Positions 40,510 through 49,843 are shown, counted from the first letter of the stretch. The stretch is 64,000 nucleotides of DNA from Paenibacillus whitsoniae (GCF_003955665.1 NZ_RXHU01000015.1:124001-188000), one strand, 5' to 3'. Made by a program: numbers and translations. The notes: generated from the letters alone by a model not told the origin.

Positions 40510-41970
40510 TTACGGACTGACAATCTGCCACTGCTGGTTCGTGCTGCCGCTGTTTGCATATTGCCCGAGATCGCTGCCGTTCGTTGTTCGGCCCATGCCG
40601 TCCAGGTAGAGGCCGGTTGCGACATTTTTGAAACTGACGTTGGCGCCGGAGGCAACGAGCTGCCACACTTGATTGTTCGATGAGCTGCCGCTGTATTGGC
40701 CGGCTGCGCTGCCGTTCGTGGTACGGCCCATGCCGTCCAGATAGAGGCCGGTAGCCCGGTTTTTGAGCTTATAATTGTACCCCGAAGGCTCAAGCACCCA
40801 CTGTTGGTTCGTGCTGCTGCCGCCTGCGTACTGGCCTTCGGCCGATCCGTCCGACGTACGGCCCATGCCGTCGATGTACAAACCCGTAGCAGCATTTTTA
40901 ATTTTAACATAAATAACGGAAGGATCGTCGCTGCCCATCCCCCACGCGTACTGGAGGCGATTCAGCCCCGTTGCGTTATTTACCGTCAGATTGATGCTCG
41001 AGCCGCTGCCGGATTTGGTTGTCATACTGTAGCCGTCACCATCGCGCAGTCCCGGCCAGTAGACGCTGCCCATTCCCCATGCGCGAAGCTGATTGCTGAT
41101 ACCTCTCACATAGCTGACCCAGAGAGATCCGCCCGGCGTCGTGTAGTCCTGCAGCGGATACGTCACATTGTATCTGGAGCTGTAGCCCGCCTGCATCATC
41201 GCGCCCCATTCCGTCATGATCGTACGGGACGCATAGCTGCCAACATAGCTTTTGAGGTGATCGGCCCATTGGGCTTCACTCATATACGGCGTTCCTGCGA
41301 AGAACACATAGTCATGTACGGCAAGCAGCGTGCCGTTCAAACGCGAATCTCCGCCAGGCACGGAAGCGTTCTGCGCATAGCCGGCGCCATCCAGAATCAC
41401 TCTTCCCTTCGGCACACTGGCGTACGTCGTCAGCCAGCTGTTGTACAGATTGTTCAAATCTGTGTTGCTGTAGCCATAAGGCTCGTTTATCACCTCGAAA
41501 TACACGTTGGCATTGCTGCCGTACTTGTTCACGACCGTCGTCCACATGTTCCAGAAATCGGTCATACTGGCCGGCTTGCCGTTGCTGTACGCCCAGTAAG
41601 CGAGAATCACGTTTCCTTTGGTGATCGCCTTGTCGATCGCTCCGGTGTAGGTGCTCCAATAGCTGGACACCGTCGCTTCATTGATCGGCATACGCACTGT
41701 ATTGGCGCCGAGCGCAGACACGAATTGGCCAACCACGCGATCCGCGACTGTCGAAGCGGAGGCATACGTATCCGTCGAGCTTAGACCCGACACGTACAGT
41801 ACGCCGTTAACGAAGTTGTCTCGCGAGTCCGCCCAGTTCACACCTTTGAAATTGGTCGCCGCAGCGGCCGGCTGCGGTTGGCTCAGCCCCAGCCAGCTAA
41901 GCAGTGCGAGCGAAAAAGCAAGGAGCAAGGCAAGTGTGAGCGGCAGCCGTCTTTTTCCAGCAATCATCAT
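40510..41970 (-). CDS. Secreted GH5-family glycosidase with ricin-type lectin (CBM13-like) domain
   Basis: A 486-residue secreted enzyme. The signal peptide (LPLTLALLLAFSLALLSWLGLSQPQPAAAA) is followed by a GH5 barrel (about 35-335) with the acid/base Glu in YFEVINEPYGY and the nucleophile Glu in IMTEWGAM. A beta-trefoil then carries three repeats of ATGLY(I/L)DGMGRT and QW, giving three sugar-binding subsites. It probably cleaves a plant or fungal beta-glucan or mannan. The start at 41968-41970 lies 6 bp after AGGAGG; an ATG two codons upstream overlaps it. A cre-like site lies upstream. Confidence 0.9.
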   Translation of the reverse strand: MMIAGKRRLPLTLALLLAFSLALLSWLGLSQPQPAAAATNFKGVNWADSRDNFVNGVLYVSGLSSTDTYASASTVADRVVGQFVSALGANTVRMPINEATVSSYWSTYTGAIDKAITKGNVILAYWAYSNGKPASMTDFWNMWTTVVNKYGSNANVYFEVINEPYGYSNTDLNNLYNSWLTTYASVPKGRVILDGAGYAQNASVPGGDSRLNGTLLAVHDYVFFAGTPYMSEAQWADHLKSYVGSYASRTIMTEWGAMMQAGYSSRYNVTYPLQDYTTPGGSLWVSYVRGISNQLRAWGMGSVYWPGLRDGDGYSMTTKSGSGSSINLTVNNATGLNRLQYAWGMGSDDPSVIYVKIKNAATGLYIDGMGRTSDGSAEGQYAGGSSTNQQWVLEPSGYNYKLKNRATGLYLDGMGRTTNGSAAGQYSGSSSNNQVWQLVASGANVSFKNVATGLYLDGMGRTTNGSDLGQYANSGSTNQQWQIVSP

Positions 41971-41990
41971 CCTCATCCTCCTTAAATTTA

Positions 41991-42004
41991 ATAGCGCTTA
42001 CATT
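41991..42004. promoter_or_regulatory. cre-like site upstream of the GH5 gene
   Basis: On the minus strand TGTAAGCGCTATTA matches the TGTAAnCGnT core of catabolite-responsive elements with one mismatch near the end, 21 bp upstream of the start codon. Confidence 0.5.
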
Positions 42005-42182
42005 TCCAATCATAGCCAATGAATGAGGAAAGCGGATGCGCCTCTTTTTACTGGTTGTGCAAAAATATTTACTTGCCTGCGCCAGTATTGCCACGCTTGC
42101 TATGCTGTCTCAATGGCATAAAGGAAAGCCCGCTCTCTTCCCGAGCGGGCTTTTCACACTTTCATGCAGGCGGCAAGCATCG

Positions 42183-43532
42183 TCACAAATAGCGCATCCC
42201 CCGCCTAACCTCCTCGACGATGACCTGAACCGCTTCGCCAATCTGCTCCGGCCTTGCCCGCGAGATGCTGACTCGCACGAACTTCTCCCTCTCGCGCCAT
42301 CCCGACATATAAAATCCGCCTCCGGGCACAACGTGAATCCTCCTGGCTGCGAGCCGCTTCATGAGCTGATCCAGGTTGACTTGGCGCGGCAGCTTAAACT
42401 GCATGTATATCCCCGAGCGGACGTCAGCCGCTTCGATCAATCCTTCCGCGCCCTGCTGCTGCAGCACCTCGTTCAGCAGACCGATTCGAGCGGTGTACTG
42501 GCGGGAGATCGTGATCTTGTGCCGCTCGTACATGCCGTTCCGAATGTACACCTCGAGCGACGCCTGAGATAAGAGCGAAGTATCGGCGTAGCTTTTCTGA
42601 GCTAGAAAGCCTGCAAGCAGGCGCTCCGGCAGCACGGCGGCCCCCAGGCCTAGGCCGGGAAAAATGATTTTAGAAAAGCTTTTCACATAGACGACATGCG
42701 AAGTTCGGTTGTAAGCGTAGACCGGATCGTAGCTCTTCTCCTCCCCCAGATCGGCCATGTAATCGTCCTCCACGACGTACACGTCATACTTGCTGGCCAA
42801 ATCGGCAATCGCCTTCCTCGTCTCCGCCGAATACGTGGTGCCCAGTGGATTATGATACCTCGGCATCGTATAAAAAAATTTAATATCTCCGTCCTTGAAC
42901 GTCTTCTCCAACTCCTGCAGATCGATCCCCGCGGCTGTTCGTTTCATTCCCCGTGTCGGCAGCCCCGACATCTCCAGAAAGCGCAGGTAAATGTCATACC
43001 CTGGCTGCTCGACCAGAATCGTCGACTTGCCGTTCGGGAACGGCATTCGCGCGACAATCTCCAACGCTTGCTGGGCGCCCGATGTGACAACAATTCGCTT
43101 CGGCTGCGTAAACACCTGACTGTCCGCCAAATGGGACACCAGCGTCTGCCGCAGCTTGTCCAGCCCCTGCGGATCACCGTAAGTAAACAAATTGTACTTA
43201 AACGTATCAATCGCTGTATTCAAGCAATGCTGAAAATCCAAATAAGGAAACACACTGACGTCCGGCGATGCCGAGGCCAGATCAATCCTGCTTGTTTCCG
43301 CACCCACACGACTGTCTCCCTGCTTCTCCACGACGTAAAAGCCACTCTGCGGCATCGCATATATCAGGTGAAGCTTCTCCAGCTCCGCATAAGCGCGGAT
43401 AATCGTGCTGATACTGCACCCGTACGTATTCGCCGCACTGCGGACCGAAGGCAACTTATGGCCGGAACCGTACCGCCCTTCGCGGATTTGGTGTTCCAGA
43501 TCTGCAAGTACTTGCGCATATTTTTTGATCAC
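42183..43532 (-). CDS. MocR/GntR-type regulator with aminotransferase domain
   Basis: A 449-residue regulator. The N-terminal GntR winged helix (IREGRYGSGHKLPSVRSAANTYGCSISTIIRAYAELEKLHLIYAMPQSGFYV) is joined to a fold-type I PLP aminotransferase domain (VTSGAQQALEIVARM, MPRYHNPLGTTYSAETRKAI, VEDDYMADLG, PLP Lys in YVKSFSKIIFPGLGLG). The GTG start at 43530-43532 has AGGAGGG 8 bp upstream. It is divergent from an EamA exporter, a common MocR arrangement, so it probably controls that transporter through the palindrome at 43592-43609. Confidence 0.92.
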   Translation of the reverse strand: MIKKYAQVLADLEHQIREGRYGSGHKLPSVRSAANTYGCSISTIIRAYAELEKLHLIYAMPQSGFYVVEKQGDSRVGAETSRIDLASASPDVSVFPYLDFQHCLNTAIDTFKYNLFTYGDPQGLDKLRQTLVSHLADSQVFTQPKRIVVTSGAQQALEIVARMPFPNGKSTILVEQPGYDIYLRFLEMSGLPTRGMKRTAAGIDLQELEKTFKDGDIKFFYTMPRYHNPLGTTYSAETRKAIADLASKYDVYVVEDDYMADLGEEKSYDPVYAYNRTSHVVYVKSFSKIIFPGLGLGAAVLPERLLAGFLAQKSYADTSLLSQASLEVYIRNGMYERHKITISRQYTARIGLLNEVLQQQGAEGLIEAADVRSGIYMQFKLPRQVNLDQLMKRLAARRIHVVPGGGFYMSGWREREKFVRVSISRARPEQIGEAVQVIVEEVRRGMRYL

Positions 43533-43591
43533 ACCGCTTACCCTCCTGTCAGAACAGAGCCAACTCTCTCTCCGATTATACACGCGAGGTC

Positions 43592-43609
43592 AACTGTACC
43601 GATACAGTT
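43592..43609. promoter_or_regulatory. Palindrome, possible MocR operator
   Basis: AACTGTA-ccga-TACAGTT, a perfect 7-bp inverted repeat, lies between the divergent mocR-like and eamA-like genes. Confidence 0.5.
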
Positions 43610-43705
43610 ATGAGGAATGCACATTGTACCCGCCCGCAAATTCCCTTATCTTGGAGTTGACCGACGCCGAAGAACACATTTCAATTGCAAGGAGTGTAAG
43701 CCAAG

Positions 43706-44665
43706 ATGACCAAATTTCATGGGCGCAAGCTAGCCTATTCATTCGCCGTGCTTAACGCGACGATCATTGGATTTTCATTTTTATTTGCTAAAATCGCACT
43801 CGACTACGCCTCCCCGCTGGATACACTGACATTACGCTTCGCGGCTTCTTTTGCCGTCATGTCGATCCCGGTGGTGTTCGGCTGGACGAAACTGAACTAT
43901 CGCGGCAAACCGCTGCACAAAGTGCTGCTCCTGGCGGCTATGTACCCGCTAGGCTTCTTCACGCTCCAAGCGTACGGGCTCAAGCATGCCTCTTCAGCCG
44001 AAGCCGGCATTCTCTATGCTTTTACCCCCATCGCCACCATGATGCTGGCCTCGCTGTTTCTGAAGGAAACGACGACCGTCTTCCAGAAGCTTTCCGTCCT
44101 CCTGTCCGTTGCAGGCGTCGTCTTCATCTTCGCGATGAAGGGGGGTGGGATCGACTTGTCCAACCTGATGGGCATTGGCTTCTTGCTCTTGACCTGTCTG
44201 GCATTTGCCGGATACAGCGTCATGGCGCGGTCACTTGCCTCGCAGTTCAGCCCGGCAGAGATTACCTATTTGATGCTCGGTACCGGATTTGTCACGTTTT
44301 CCATTGTTTCGCTCACAACGCATGGAGCAGCCGGAACGCTCGACCTTTTGTTCCAGCCGCTTGCGAGCAGCGTTTTTGTGGCCTCCATTCTTTTCCTGGG
44401 CGTCATTTCTTCCCTGGTCACGGCGCTGACGTCCAATTATGTCTTGTCCATCCTTTCCGCTTCCAGAATGAGCGTGTTCTCCAATCTATCCACCATCGTA
44501 TCGATTGGCGCCGGGGCGATCTTCCTCGGAGAGCGTATTACGGCGGCAGCCATCATCGGATCGATCTTTATCATATGCGGGGTCGTCGGCGCCAATCGTC
44601 AGAAGCAGCATCAGGCGAACCACACCCGCGCCTCGGTCAAAACAAGGGACAGCTCTGCCTCGTGA
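43706..44665 (+). CDS. EamA/DMT-family exporter
   Basis: A 319-residue drug/metabolite transporter with ten predicted spans in two EamA halves (first half FAVLNATIIGFSFLFAKIALDYASPLDTLTLRFA... IATMMLASLFLKE; second half GIGFLLLTCLAFAGYSVMARSL... SNLSTIVSIGAGAIFLGERIT). It has a short basic C-terminal tail. AGGAGTG precedes the ATG. Probably exports an amino acid or similar metabolite under control of the divergent MocR regulator. Confidence 0.92.
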   Translation: MTKFHGRKLAYSFAVLNATIIGFSFLFAKIALDYASPLDTLTLRFAASFAVMSIPVVFGWTKLNYRGKPLHKVLLLAAMYPLGFFTLQAYGLKHASSAEAGILYAFTPIATMMLASLFLKETTTVFQKLSVLLSVAGVVFIFAMKGGGIDLSNLMGIGFLLLTCLAFAGYSVMARSLASQFSPAEITYLMLGTGFVTFSIVSLTTHGAAGTLDLLFQPLASSVFVASILFLGVISSLVTALTSNYVLSILSASRMSVFSNLSTIVSIGAGAIFLGERITAAAIIGSIFIICGVVGANRQKQHQANHTRASVKTRDSSAS

Positions 44666-44737
44666 ACAGGCGGAATCGTTGAGTTTTCGACTCATCCATT
44701 AAAAAAAACAGCGGCTGACCAAGACGCTATTACTCGC

Positions 44738-45481
44738 TTACGACTTGCTTGCGTAGACGACTTTACCAATGGAGGAATTGAGCTGTCTCCATTCATTAGG
44801 AAAATTTTTTTGAGATTGCGAATCTATCTCTTTGGCAATTTTGCAGAATGAATACGCATCATCCCATTTGAATGCACTCGGTTTGTAAGATTTCTCTCCA
44901 AGAGCTTCCAATATGTCTCTTCTGGACTTTAGAAATGCAAGTTCCTGAACGTGACTCGGGTGCTTCAAAACGGAAAATGCAAAATCAATTAGTACTAACT
45001 CCATTTGTTTACCGTCTTTTCCTCTACGGACCAATAAATTGGCTGGTCGAATATCGCGATGGATGATCTTGTTTTTATGCAAAATTTGCAAAATATCGTT
45101 CATTTGCCGCAACAGTTGTCGCTTGTTATGTTGACTTTGTATTTTTCTTTCACTTAAGCATGTTTCCAATGAAGTTGCCTCCTGAACATATTCGAGAACA
45201 ACAAAGGGATATTTGCCCTTCACATTATACGCCAACAATTTTGGGAAATATTTCGATCTGGTTCTACGCTCGAGCAGTTGAAGTAATAAGGCTTCTCTTC
45301 TGGCAACCTCCGGTAGGTTTCCATACATTTTAATGAAAACAGTTTTTCCTCTTTGAACATCTGTCCCCACATAATATTGAAAATTAAGTTCATTGGAAGG
45401 CATATACTGCCTTACGTTTATATAACCATATCTTTTCTTTAGGTATTTAAGAAATAAGTTGTTAATTCTTGTAGACTTCAT
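44738..45481 (-). CDS. Protein-kinase-like / lipopolysaccharide-kinase-type protein
   Basis: A 247-residue protein-kinase-fold protein. An ATP-site-like VFIKMYGNLPEVARREALLLQLLERRTRSKYFPKLL region supplies Lys and Glu, followed by VVLEYVQEATSLETCL and a catalytic loop IIHRDIRPANLLV. The metal loop reads LIDFAFS, with Ala in place of the DFG Gly. Its size suits small bacterial kinases of the Kdo/RIO-like type; substrate unknown. The ATG at 45479-45481 has GAGGGGGG upstream. The gene is visibly AT-richer than its left neighbours, a sign of possible transfer. Confidence 0.75.
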   Translation of the reverse strand: MKSTRINNLFLKYLKKRYGYINVRQYMPSNELNFQYYVGTDVQRGKTVFIKMYGNLPEVARREALLLQLLERRTRSKYFPKLLAYNVKGKYPFVVLEYVQEATSLETCLSERKIQSQHNKRQLLRQMNDILQILHKNKIIHRDIRPANLLVRRGKDGKQMELVLIDFAFSVLKHPSHVQELAFLKSRRDILEALGEKSYKPSAFKWDDAYSFCKIAKEIDSQSQKNFPNEWRQLNSSIGKVVYASKS

Positions 45482-46039
45482 TATTAATCCCCCCTCAATT
45501 AATAGTTTAGATATCAATATATGTTAATTGTTAGAGGTTCATAATATATATCTGTCCGTTGTCCGAAAAAATAGGCTCTAGAAAGGGCTTTGGTTATGTA
45601 TACCAATCTCTGTTTAATAGAAATTTTGCTATGCATGTGGATCTTCAAAGGACAGAATCTTTCCGTTAGAATAGTTTGCCAACAAGTAACAGAGTCTTTT
45701 GAATTGTAGAGAACCGACCTCTGGCAAAGCATCGACACGACATCCAGTGATGCCTTTCAGAAGTAACGTAGCGGTCACCTACCTTTTGATTCGTCCTCCT
45801 ACACGTTACAGCATTAACAATAATTTCAACACATATTGGAAGTAATCTCCCTCTATGAATAAACGCTGCCCGATAGCTTAATGATGCTGCAAGTGGTGCG
45901 GGTGTGTCTTGTTTCGGCAGACTTTGCTTCTAGTTTTTAGGTGAAGATCCTTTCTTTTTTAACAGAAAAGGTGCTCTTTTGAGCGCCTTTTCTGTTAAAG
46001 CATTACTTTACTTTTGGAGGTTCGCGAACGATGCCGCCA
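45482..46039. other. AT-rich intergenic region of about 560 bp
   Basis: No gene could be supported; a 74-codon minus-strand frame here lacks a ribosome site and family features. The only clear element is the hairpin at 45959-45997. Confidence 0.55.
45959..45997 (-). terminator. Terminator after the azoreductase gene
   Basis: AACAGAAAAGGTGCTC and GAGCGCCTTTTCTGTT arms form a nearly perfect long stem with a 4-nt loop; TTTTCTGTT follows the GC core on either strand. Confidence 0.7.
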
Positions 46040-46672
46040 TTAGAAACGTTTGGCAATTTCTGCAGTATGAGCAATGGCTTTTTCTTTAATAGCTGAAGCT
46101 TGATCTAATGATGCCGTGCCTTCAACAAATAGTGCCTCAAGAGATTGAATCCCGTAGAAACGTAAAACCTTATTCAAATAGCTGTATCCCATTTCAAGCG
46201 AGGCAAGAGGACCTTCCGAATAAACGGAACCGCTAGCTTGAATGTGCAAGGCTTTCTTGCCCGACAACAGACCAACTGGACCATTTTGGGTATATTTGAA
46301 CGTCTTCCCCGGAATTGAAGTCGCATCCGTGTATGCTTTCAAAACCGGTGGGATCGAGAAATTCCACATGGGGGAAACGTACACGTACTTATCGGCAGCC
46401 ACGTATTGATCAACAATCGCCTCAAGACGGGCTACTTTTGATTGCTCGGCATCGGACAATTGATCGAAAGACAAACCCGAACGAAGCTTTCCCCAACCGC
46501 GTAAAACATCAGCATCAAATTGTGGAATATACTCCTTGTACATATCCAAATGAATAACTTCATCTGTTGGATTTGCCTCACAGTACGATTCAATAAATTC
46601 TTTGCCTACCGCGAGGCTAAAAGATTCCTGAGGATCAAGGGGATGTGCGGTGATATACAGTACTGTTGCCAT
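46040..46672 (-). CDS. azoR: FMN-dependent NADH-azoreductase
   Basis: A 210-residue flavodoxin-like quinone/azo reductase. The FMN phosphate loop is TAHPLDPQESFSLAVGKEF, followed by SPMWNFSIPPVLKAYTD (flavin-ring contact) and KALHIQASGSVYSEGP. The ATG at 46670-46672 starts the family's first strand; in-frame upstream codons are not family-like. It is divergent from an HxlR/YodB-like repressor with a palindrome between them, the arrangement used for azoreductases induced by quinones or diamide in Bacillus. Confidence 0.92.
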   Translation of the reverse strand: MATVLYITAHPLDPQESFSLAVGKEFIESYCEANPTDEVIHLDMYKEYIPQFDADVLRGWGKLRSGLSFDQLSDAEQSKVARLEAIVDQYVAADKYVYVSPMWNFSIPPVLKAYTDATSIPGKTFKYTQNGPVGLLSGKKALHIQASGSVYSEGPLASLEMGYSYLNKVLRFYGIQSLEALFVEGTASLDQASAIKEKAIAHTAEIAKRF

Positions 46673-46735
46673 GAATGAAAACTTCCCTTCTGTAACTAAA
46701 ATAAATACACTTTCTAGGTTTATCATATAATATAA

Positions 46736-46752
46736 ACTTACTTATGGTAAGT
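46736..46752. promoter_or_regulatory. HxlR-type operator palindrome
   Basis: ACTTAC-ttatg-GTAAGT between the divergent azoreductase and HxlR-like genes. It resembles the TACT/AGTA half-sites known for YodB-type repressors. Confidence 0.6.
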
Positions 46753-46806
46753 AGGCACAATAATGTGGTATAGTATGAAAAAAGGTACTGTAACGGAGGC
46801 CGATGT

Positions 46807-47154
46807 ATGCAAAAGAACCCTGTCCAATGTCAATTCGTTGCGGCGCTGGATTCGATCGTCGGCAAATGGAAGCCGATTATCCTTTATCATTTGCTTCAAG
46901 GTAAACCTTTGAGGTTCAATGAGATAAGAAGATTGCTACCCGATATCACTCAAAGGATGCTTACGCTCCATCTGCGCGAATTGGAGGAGGAAGAGCTCGT
47001 TAAACGAGTCATTTATCCACAAATCCCGCCGAAAGTGGAATACTCCATCACGGAATACGGCATGAGCCTATCTCCGGTGTTGGAAACCTTACATCAATGG
47101 GGATTGGCCCATGTCGAGCGAAAGCAGCTGAAAAAAGCGAAAAGCGAAAAATGA
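46807..47154 (+). CDS. HxlR-family redox-type repressor (YodB-like)
   Basis: A 115-residue winged-helix regulator: CQFVAALDSIVGKWKPIILYHLLQGKPLRFNEIRRLLPDITQRMLTLHLRELEEEELVKRVIYPQIPPKVEYSITEYGMSL. A Cys at residue 7 matches the conserved N-terminal cysteine that HxlR/YodB proteins use to sense thiol-reactive compounds. The ATG follows CGGAGGCCG. Divergent from the azoreductase and likely its repressor. Confidence 0.92.
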   Translation: MQKNPVQCQFVAALDSIVGKWKPIILYHLLQGKPLRFNEIRRLLPDITQRMLTLHLRELEEEELVKRVIYPQIPPKVEYSITEYGMSLSPVLETLHQWGLAHVERKQLKKAKSEK

Positions 47155-47162
47155 ACAAACGG

Positions 47163-47203
47163 AAACGGACTAGCGTTCGACATTACGCTAGTCCGTTTCA
47201 TTC
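47163..47203 (+). terminator. Terminator after the HxlR-like gene
   Basis: AAACGGACTAGCG / CGCTAGTCCGTTT, a perfect 13-bp stem with a 10-nt loop, then CATTCTG. Confidence 0.7.
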
Positions 47204-47280
47204 TGTGCCTGGTCATTAAAATATAACGATAGTGATTACGTGGCATGTCTGGGCGGCGCGGCCAAAAAACTTTGCCCTAC

Positions 47281-47457
47281 TTATGATAAGGTTTTCCCCA
47301 CGTCACTGACTGGTAAAGCAGATTCCCTAAAGGAATCGTCTTCCGAGAACCAGAAGACGATATTTTTAATGCTCTTGCGGTCAGCTTCCACGTGGATTTC
47401 CTTAATCAGTGCCCGTAGGAGCGACCGTTTTTCATCATTTGTTGCTTCCTTAAACAA
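47281..47457 (-). pseudogene. C-terminal remnant of a serine site-specific recombinase
   Basis: The minus-strand frame opens after a stop codon and reads LFKEATNDEKRSLLRALIKEIHVEADRKSIKNIVFWFSEDDSFRESALPV... to a stop. This is the C-terminal helix/strand pattern of large serine recombinases (SpoIVCA/TnpX type: LLRALIKEIHVE, SIKNIVFWF). The catalytic and DNA-binding parts are absent; upstream sequence to about 47700 shows no matching frame. It is a relic of an integrated element. Confidence 0.6.
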
Positions 47458-47710
47458 CTACCTCGAGCCAGATCAAGAAATTGCGGTTTGAAGACGTATC
47501 TGTATTCATAAGTAAATTCCTCCCAACAATATTTGTGTGGTAACTTAACTCTGTTGGGAGAAGTCTGCAAGTCCATTTCTGTACAAAAAGGAAGACACAA
47601 GCAGTATCGAAACTTGGGTTTTGTCCAGATAAGTATAGGTAAATACGGCCCCGATAAGCTATCCTGATTAGCAACACACTGCATTCAACAGGCCTTGTAT
47701 CCCTATACTG

Positions 47711-48097
47711 TCATTTCATTGAGTTCATTAACTCGTAGAAGTATTTAGGTTCATGAGTTTTGTTAAGACGATACCAAGCGTCTAATGTTTTTGGAGAAAA
47801 TACATCTAGCGCTTTTAAAACATGAACAGAAAATTCTAATGGAGCTACTCCGGATGCAGTGATCAATCTCTCATCGGTGACAGCCGATTCCATGTTGTAG
47901 TATTCTTCTCCGGTGTAAGAAGGGCAAACCATTTTAAGTATTAACTCTGAAGCAATCGCCACAAGTTTATTCTTTAGATTCTTTGGTTCTATAACTCGAA
48001 TGGATTTCCCATAAGGAAGAATGATTAACGGAACATGTGTATACAGTGCTTCTTCCTCAAGTAAAAAAATGACTTGCGTCGATGTCCGCTCCTGCAA
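47711..48097 (-). pseudogene. Chimeric remnant: WYL-regulator tail joined to DJ-1/PfpI tail
   Basis: The 128-residue frame has two unrelated parts. The first about 50 residues (QVIFLLEEEALYTHVPLIILPYGKSIRVIEPKNLKNKLVAIASELILK) look like the end of a WYL-domain regulator. The rest (MVCPSYTGEEYYNMESAVTDERLITASGVAPLEFSVHVLKALDVFSPKTLDAWYRL) look like the C-terminal half of a DJ-1/PfpI protein. Both lack their N-terminal parts, including the DJ-1 catalytic Cys region. The only start is a TTG without a good ribosome site. Most likely a deletion junction; a functional fusion is possible but unlikely. Confidence 0.5.
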
Positions 48098-48189
48098 AAG
48101 GTAGCTGTCATGTATACTTGAAATTTTTCTTGGTCGTGTACATCAATAAACAAAAAAATATTGTGAAAATCATTAATCAAAACTGCCCG

Positions 48190-48840
48190 TTACTCCGAAA
48201 AAAGCCCTTTATAATCGCTCCCCCATAGCCCCCAGGATACATAGGGATAGTGGCCGTAGCGTTGAGATAGCTCTCTTGAAAATAGAGTCATACGTTCAAT
48301 GGTTCGGTTGTTTTTAAGCGTTCCTGCGTCCAAAAATCGAAATGGAAGAGGCTGCAAAAGCTTCATGACCATCTCTTTAGCCCCTTCATCATCTGAAGTA
48401 ACAAATACATCGCTTTTGATGCCTTGATGGACGGGTTGATTAAAAACCTTCCAGAAAGTATTTTTAAAAGCTCCCACGACCTTGGTATCCGGTAAAGCTT
48501 GTTGAATTTCCTCTGCGGCAGAAGTTCCCCATTCTATAGCGAGATCGGAAAAATCCGAAGTGAACGGAACGCAAATATCCACCAGTATTTTACCTTTCAA
48601 TGCTTCTTCGTTATGTTTTGCCCATGGCAGTAGATCACGAAACCAAAGCGTGTGAAAAATTACATCAGCGGCAAGTGCCTGGTCATAAGATCCAGGAAGA
48701 GCCTCAGATCCGAGCTCCTTAATCAAGCCATCGACCTTCTCAATAGAACGCGATCCCCATATTACATTTTGGATTTGAGGTGCTGCGGCCTCAATCAAAG
48801 CCTTACCCATACGTCCGGTTCCTATAATGCTCACTTTCAT
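48190..48840 (-). CDS. NADPH-dependent F420-reductase-like dinucleotide-binding protein
   Basis: A 216-residue Rossmann protein: MKVSIIGTGRMGKALIEAA, with VIWGSRSIEKVDGL (Arg/Ser for NADPH phosphate), DVIFHTLWFRDLLPWA, LVDICVP and VVGAFKNTFWKVF, as in the F420_oxidored family. In firmicutes such proteins usually reduce small carbonyls with NADPH rather than F420. Divergent from a LysR regulator, which probably controls it. Confidence 0.83.
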   Translation of the reverse strand: MKVSIIGTGRMGKALIEAAAPQIQNVIWGSRSIEKVDGLIKELGSEALPGSYDQALAADVIFHTLWFRDLLPWAKHNEEALKGKILVDICVPFTSDFSDLAIEWGTSAAEEIQQALPDTKVVGAFKNTFWKVFNQPVHQGIKSDVFVTSDDEGAKEMVMKLLQPLPFRFLDAGTLKNNRTIERMTLFSRELSQRYGHYPYVSWGLWGSDYKGLFSE

Positions 48841-48963
48841 AATATCCCTCTCCTTACTAAAAGTTATAGAATCACATCAACAATTTACCACTATTTGAAT
48901 AAGTACGGAATTTCCATTATGCTAGATGGGTATAACGAAAAGTTTGAACTAGGGTGTGATGCA

Positions 48964-49824
48964 TTGGATACTCAATGGCTTAAAAGCTTTGTAATGACCG
49001 CACAACACAAGAGCCTTTCAAAAACGAGTGAATTGTTGAATCTTTCCCAACCGGCGATCAGCAAACAAATCCGAAAACTTGAAGAGACGTATGGGGTTGC
49101 TTTGTTTTATCGCTCAACCCAGGGGGTTGAGCTGACTAAGGCTGGGGCTATGCTATTGGAACGCATTCACCCCTTACTTATGGATTTGGAACTGATTTAT
49201 AAAGAGTTGCAGGATTTCAAATCAACTCAAAAAATTTGGCTTGGAGCCTTGCCAAGTATAGCCACTTACTTTCTTCGGAGAATAATACCGACCCTGGAGA
49301 TCAATACGGATGTAATGGTTTGTAATACTTCAGCGGAGCTATTGTCTTGGCTGAAGGCTGGAAAGCTTGACGCAGCCTTGATTGATAAAAGGTCTGCAGA
49401 TACTCACCTCTGGAGTAAGGATTTGTTTTCCGAACCATACTTGGCTGTCTTCTCCAGATCCCATCCTCTCGACGAACGGCAATGTGTCAGCATAGCCGAT
49501 ATAAAAGATGAGCCCTTTGTTTTCTACCCAGAGTCGTGTGACGTTCGTCAATGCATTACGCAAAGGCTTCTTATGTTAGGTATAGAACCCAAGGTTTCTA
49601 CTGAGGTATCCTTTGGAGATTTTATTTTGGGGTATGTCGCGGCAGGGGCAGGCATTACAATACTTCCTAAGATAGTCACTGACCATCTGTCGGATGTGTC
49701 CTTGACAGCCGTACCTATCATTGATTTTGACACTACCCGAACCATTTCCATTATTGCCCGCTCAGAAAAGCTGGGCAAACTGCTTTATCGCTATTTGGAT
49801 CCCAGTGTTTATAAAGAGAGCTAA
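48964..49824 (+). CDS. LysR-family transcriptional regulator
   Basis: A 286-residue LysR protein: MDTQWLKSFVMTAQHKSLSKTSELLNLSQPAISKQIRKLEETYGVALFYRSTQGVELTKAG, then an effector domain (IWLGALPSIATYFLRRIIP, KLDAALIDKRS, YVAAGAGITILPKIV). The TTG at 48964 is proposed because MDTQWLKSF is the standard LysR beginning and AGGGTGTG lies 5-6 bp upstream. An in-frame ATG at 48919 would add 15 residues. Divergent from the F420-reductase-like gene. Confidence 0.86.
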   Translation: MDTQWLKSFVMTAQHKSLSKTSELLNLSQPAISKQIRKLEETYGVALFYRSTQGVELTKAGAMLLERIHPLLMDLELIYKELQDFKSTQKIWLGALPSIATYFLRRIIPTLEINTDVMVCNTSAELLSWLKAGKLDAALIDKRSADTHLWSKDLFSEPYLAVFSRSHPLDERQCVSIADIKDEPFVFYPESCDVRQCITQRLLMLGIEPKVSTEVSFGDFILGYVAAGAGITILPKIVTDHLSDVSLTAVPIIDFDTTRTISIIARSEKLGKLLYRYLDPSVYKES

Positions 49825-49843
49825 CGCTTTAAGAGCATACATT

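Noticed and set aside
45514..45738. 74-codon minus-strand frame upstream of the kinase-like gene.
   Set aside because: AT-rich sequence with no ribosome site and no similarity that I can recognise.
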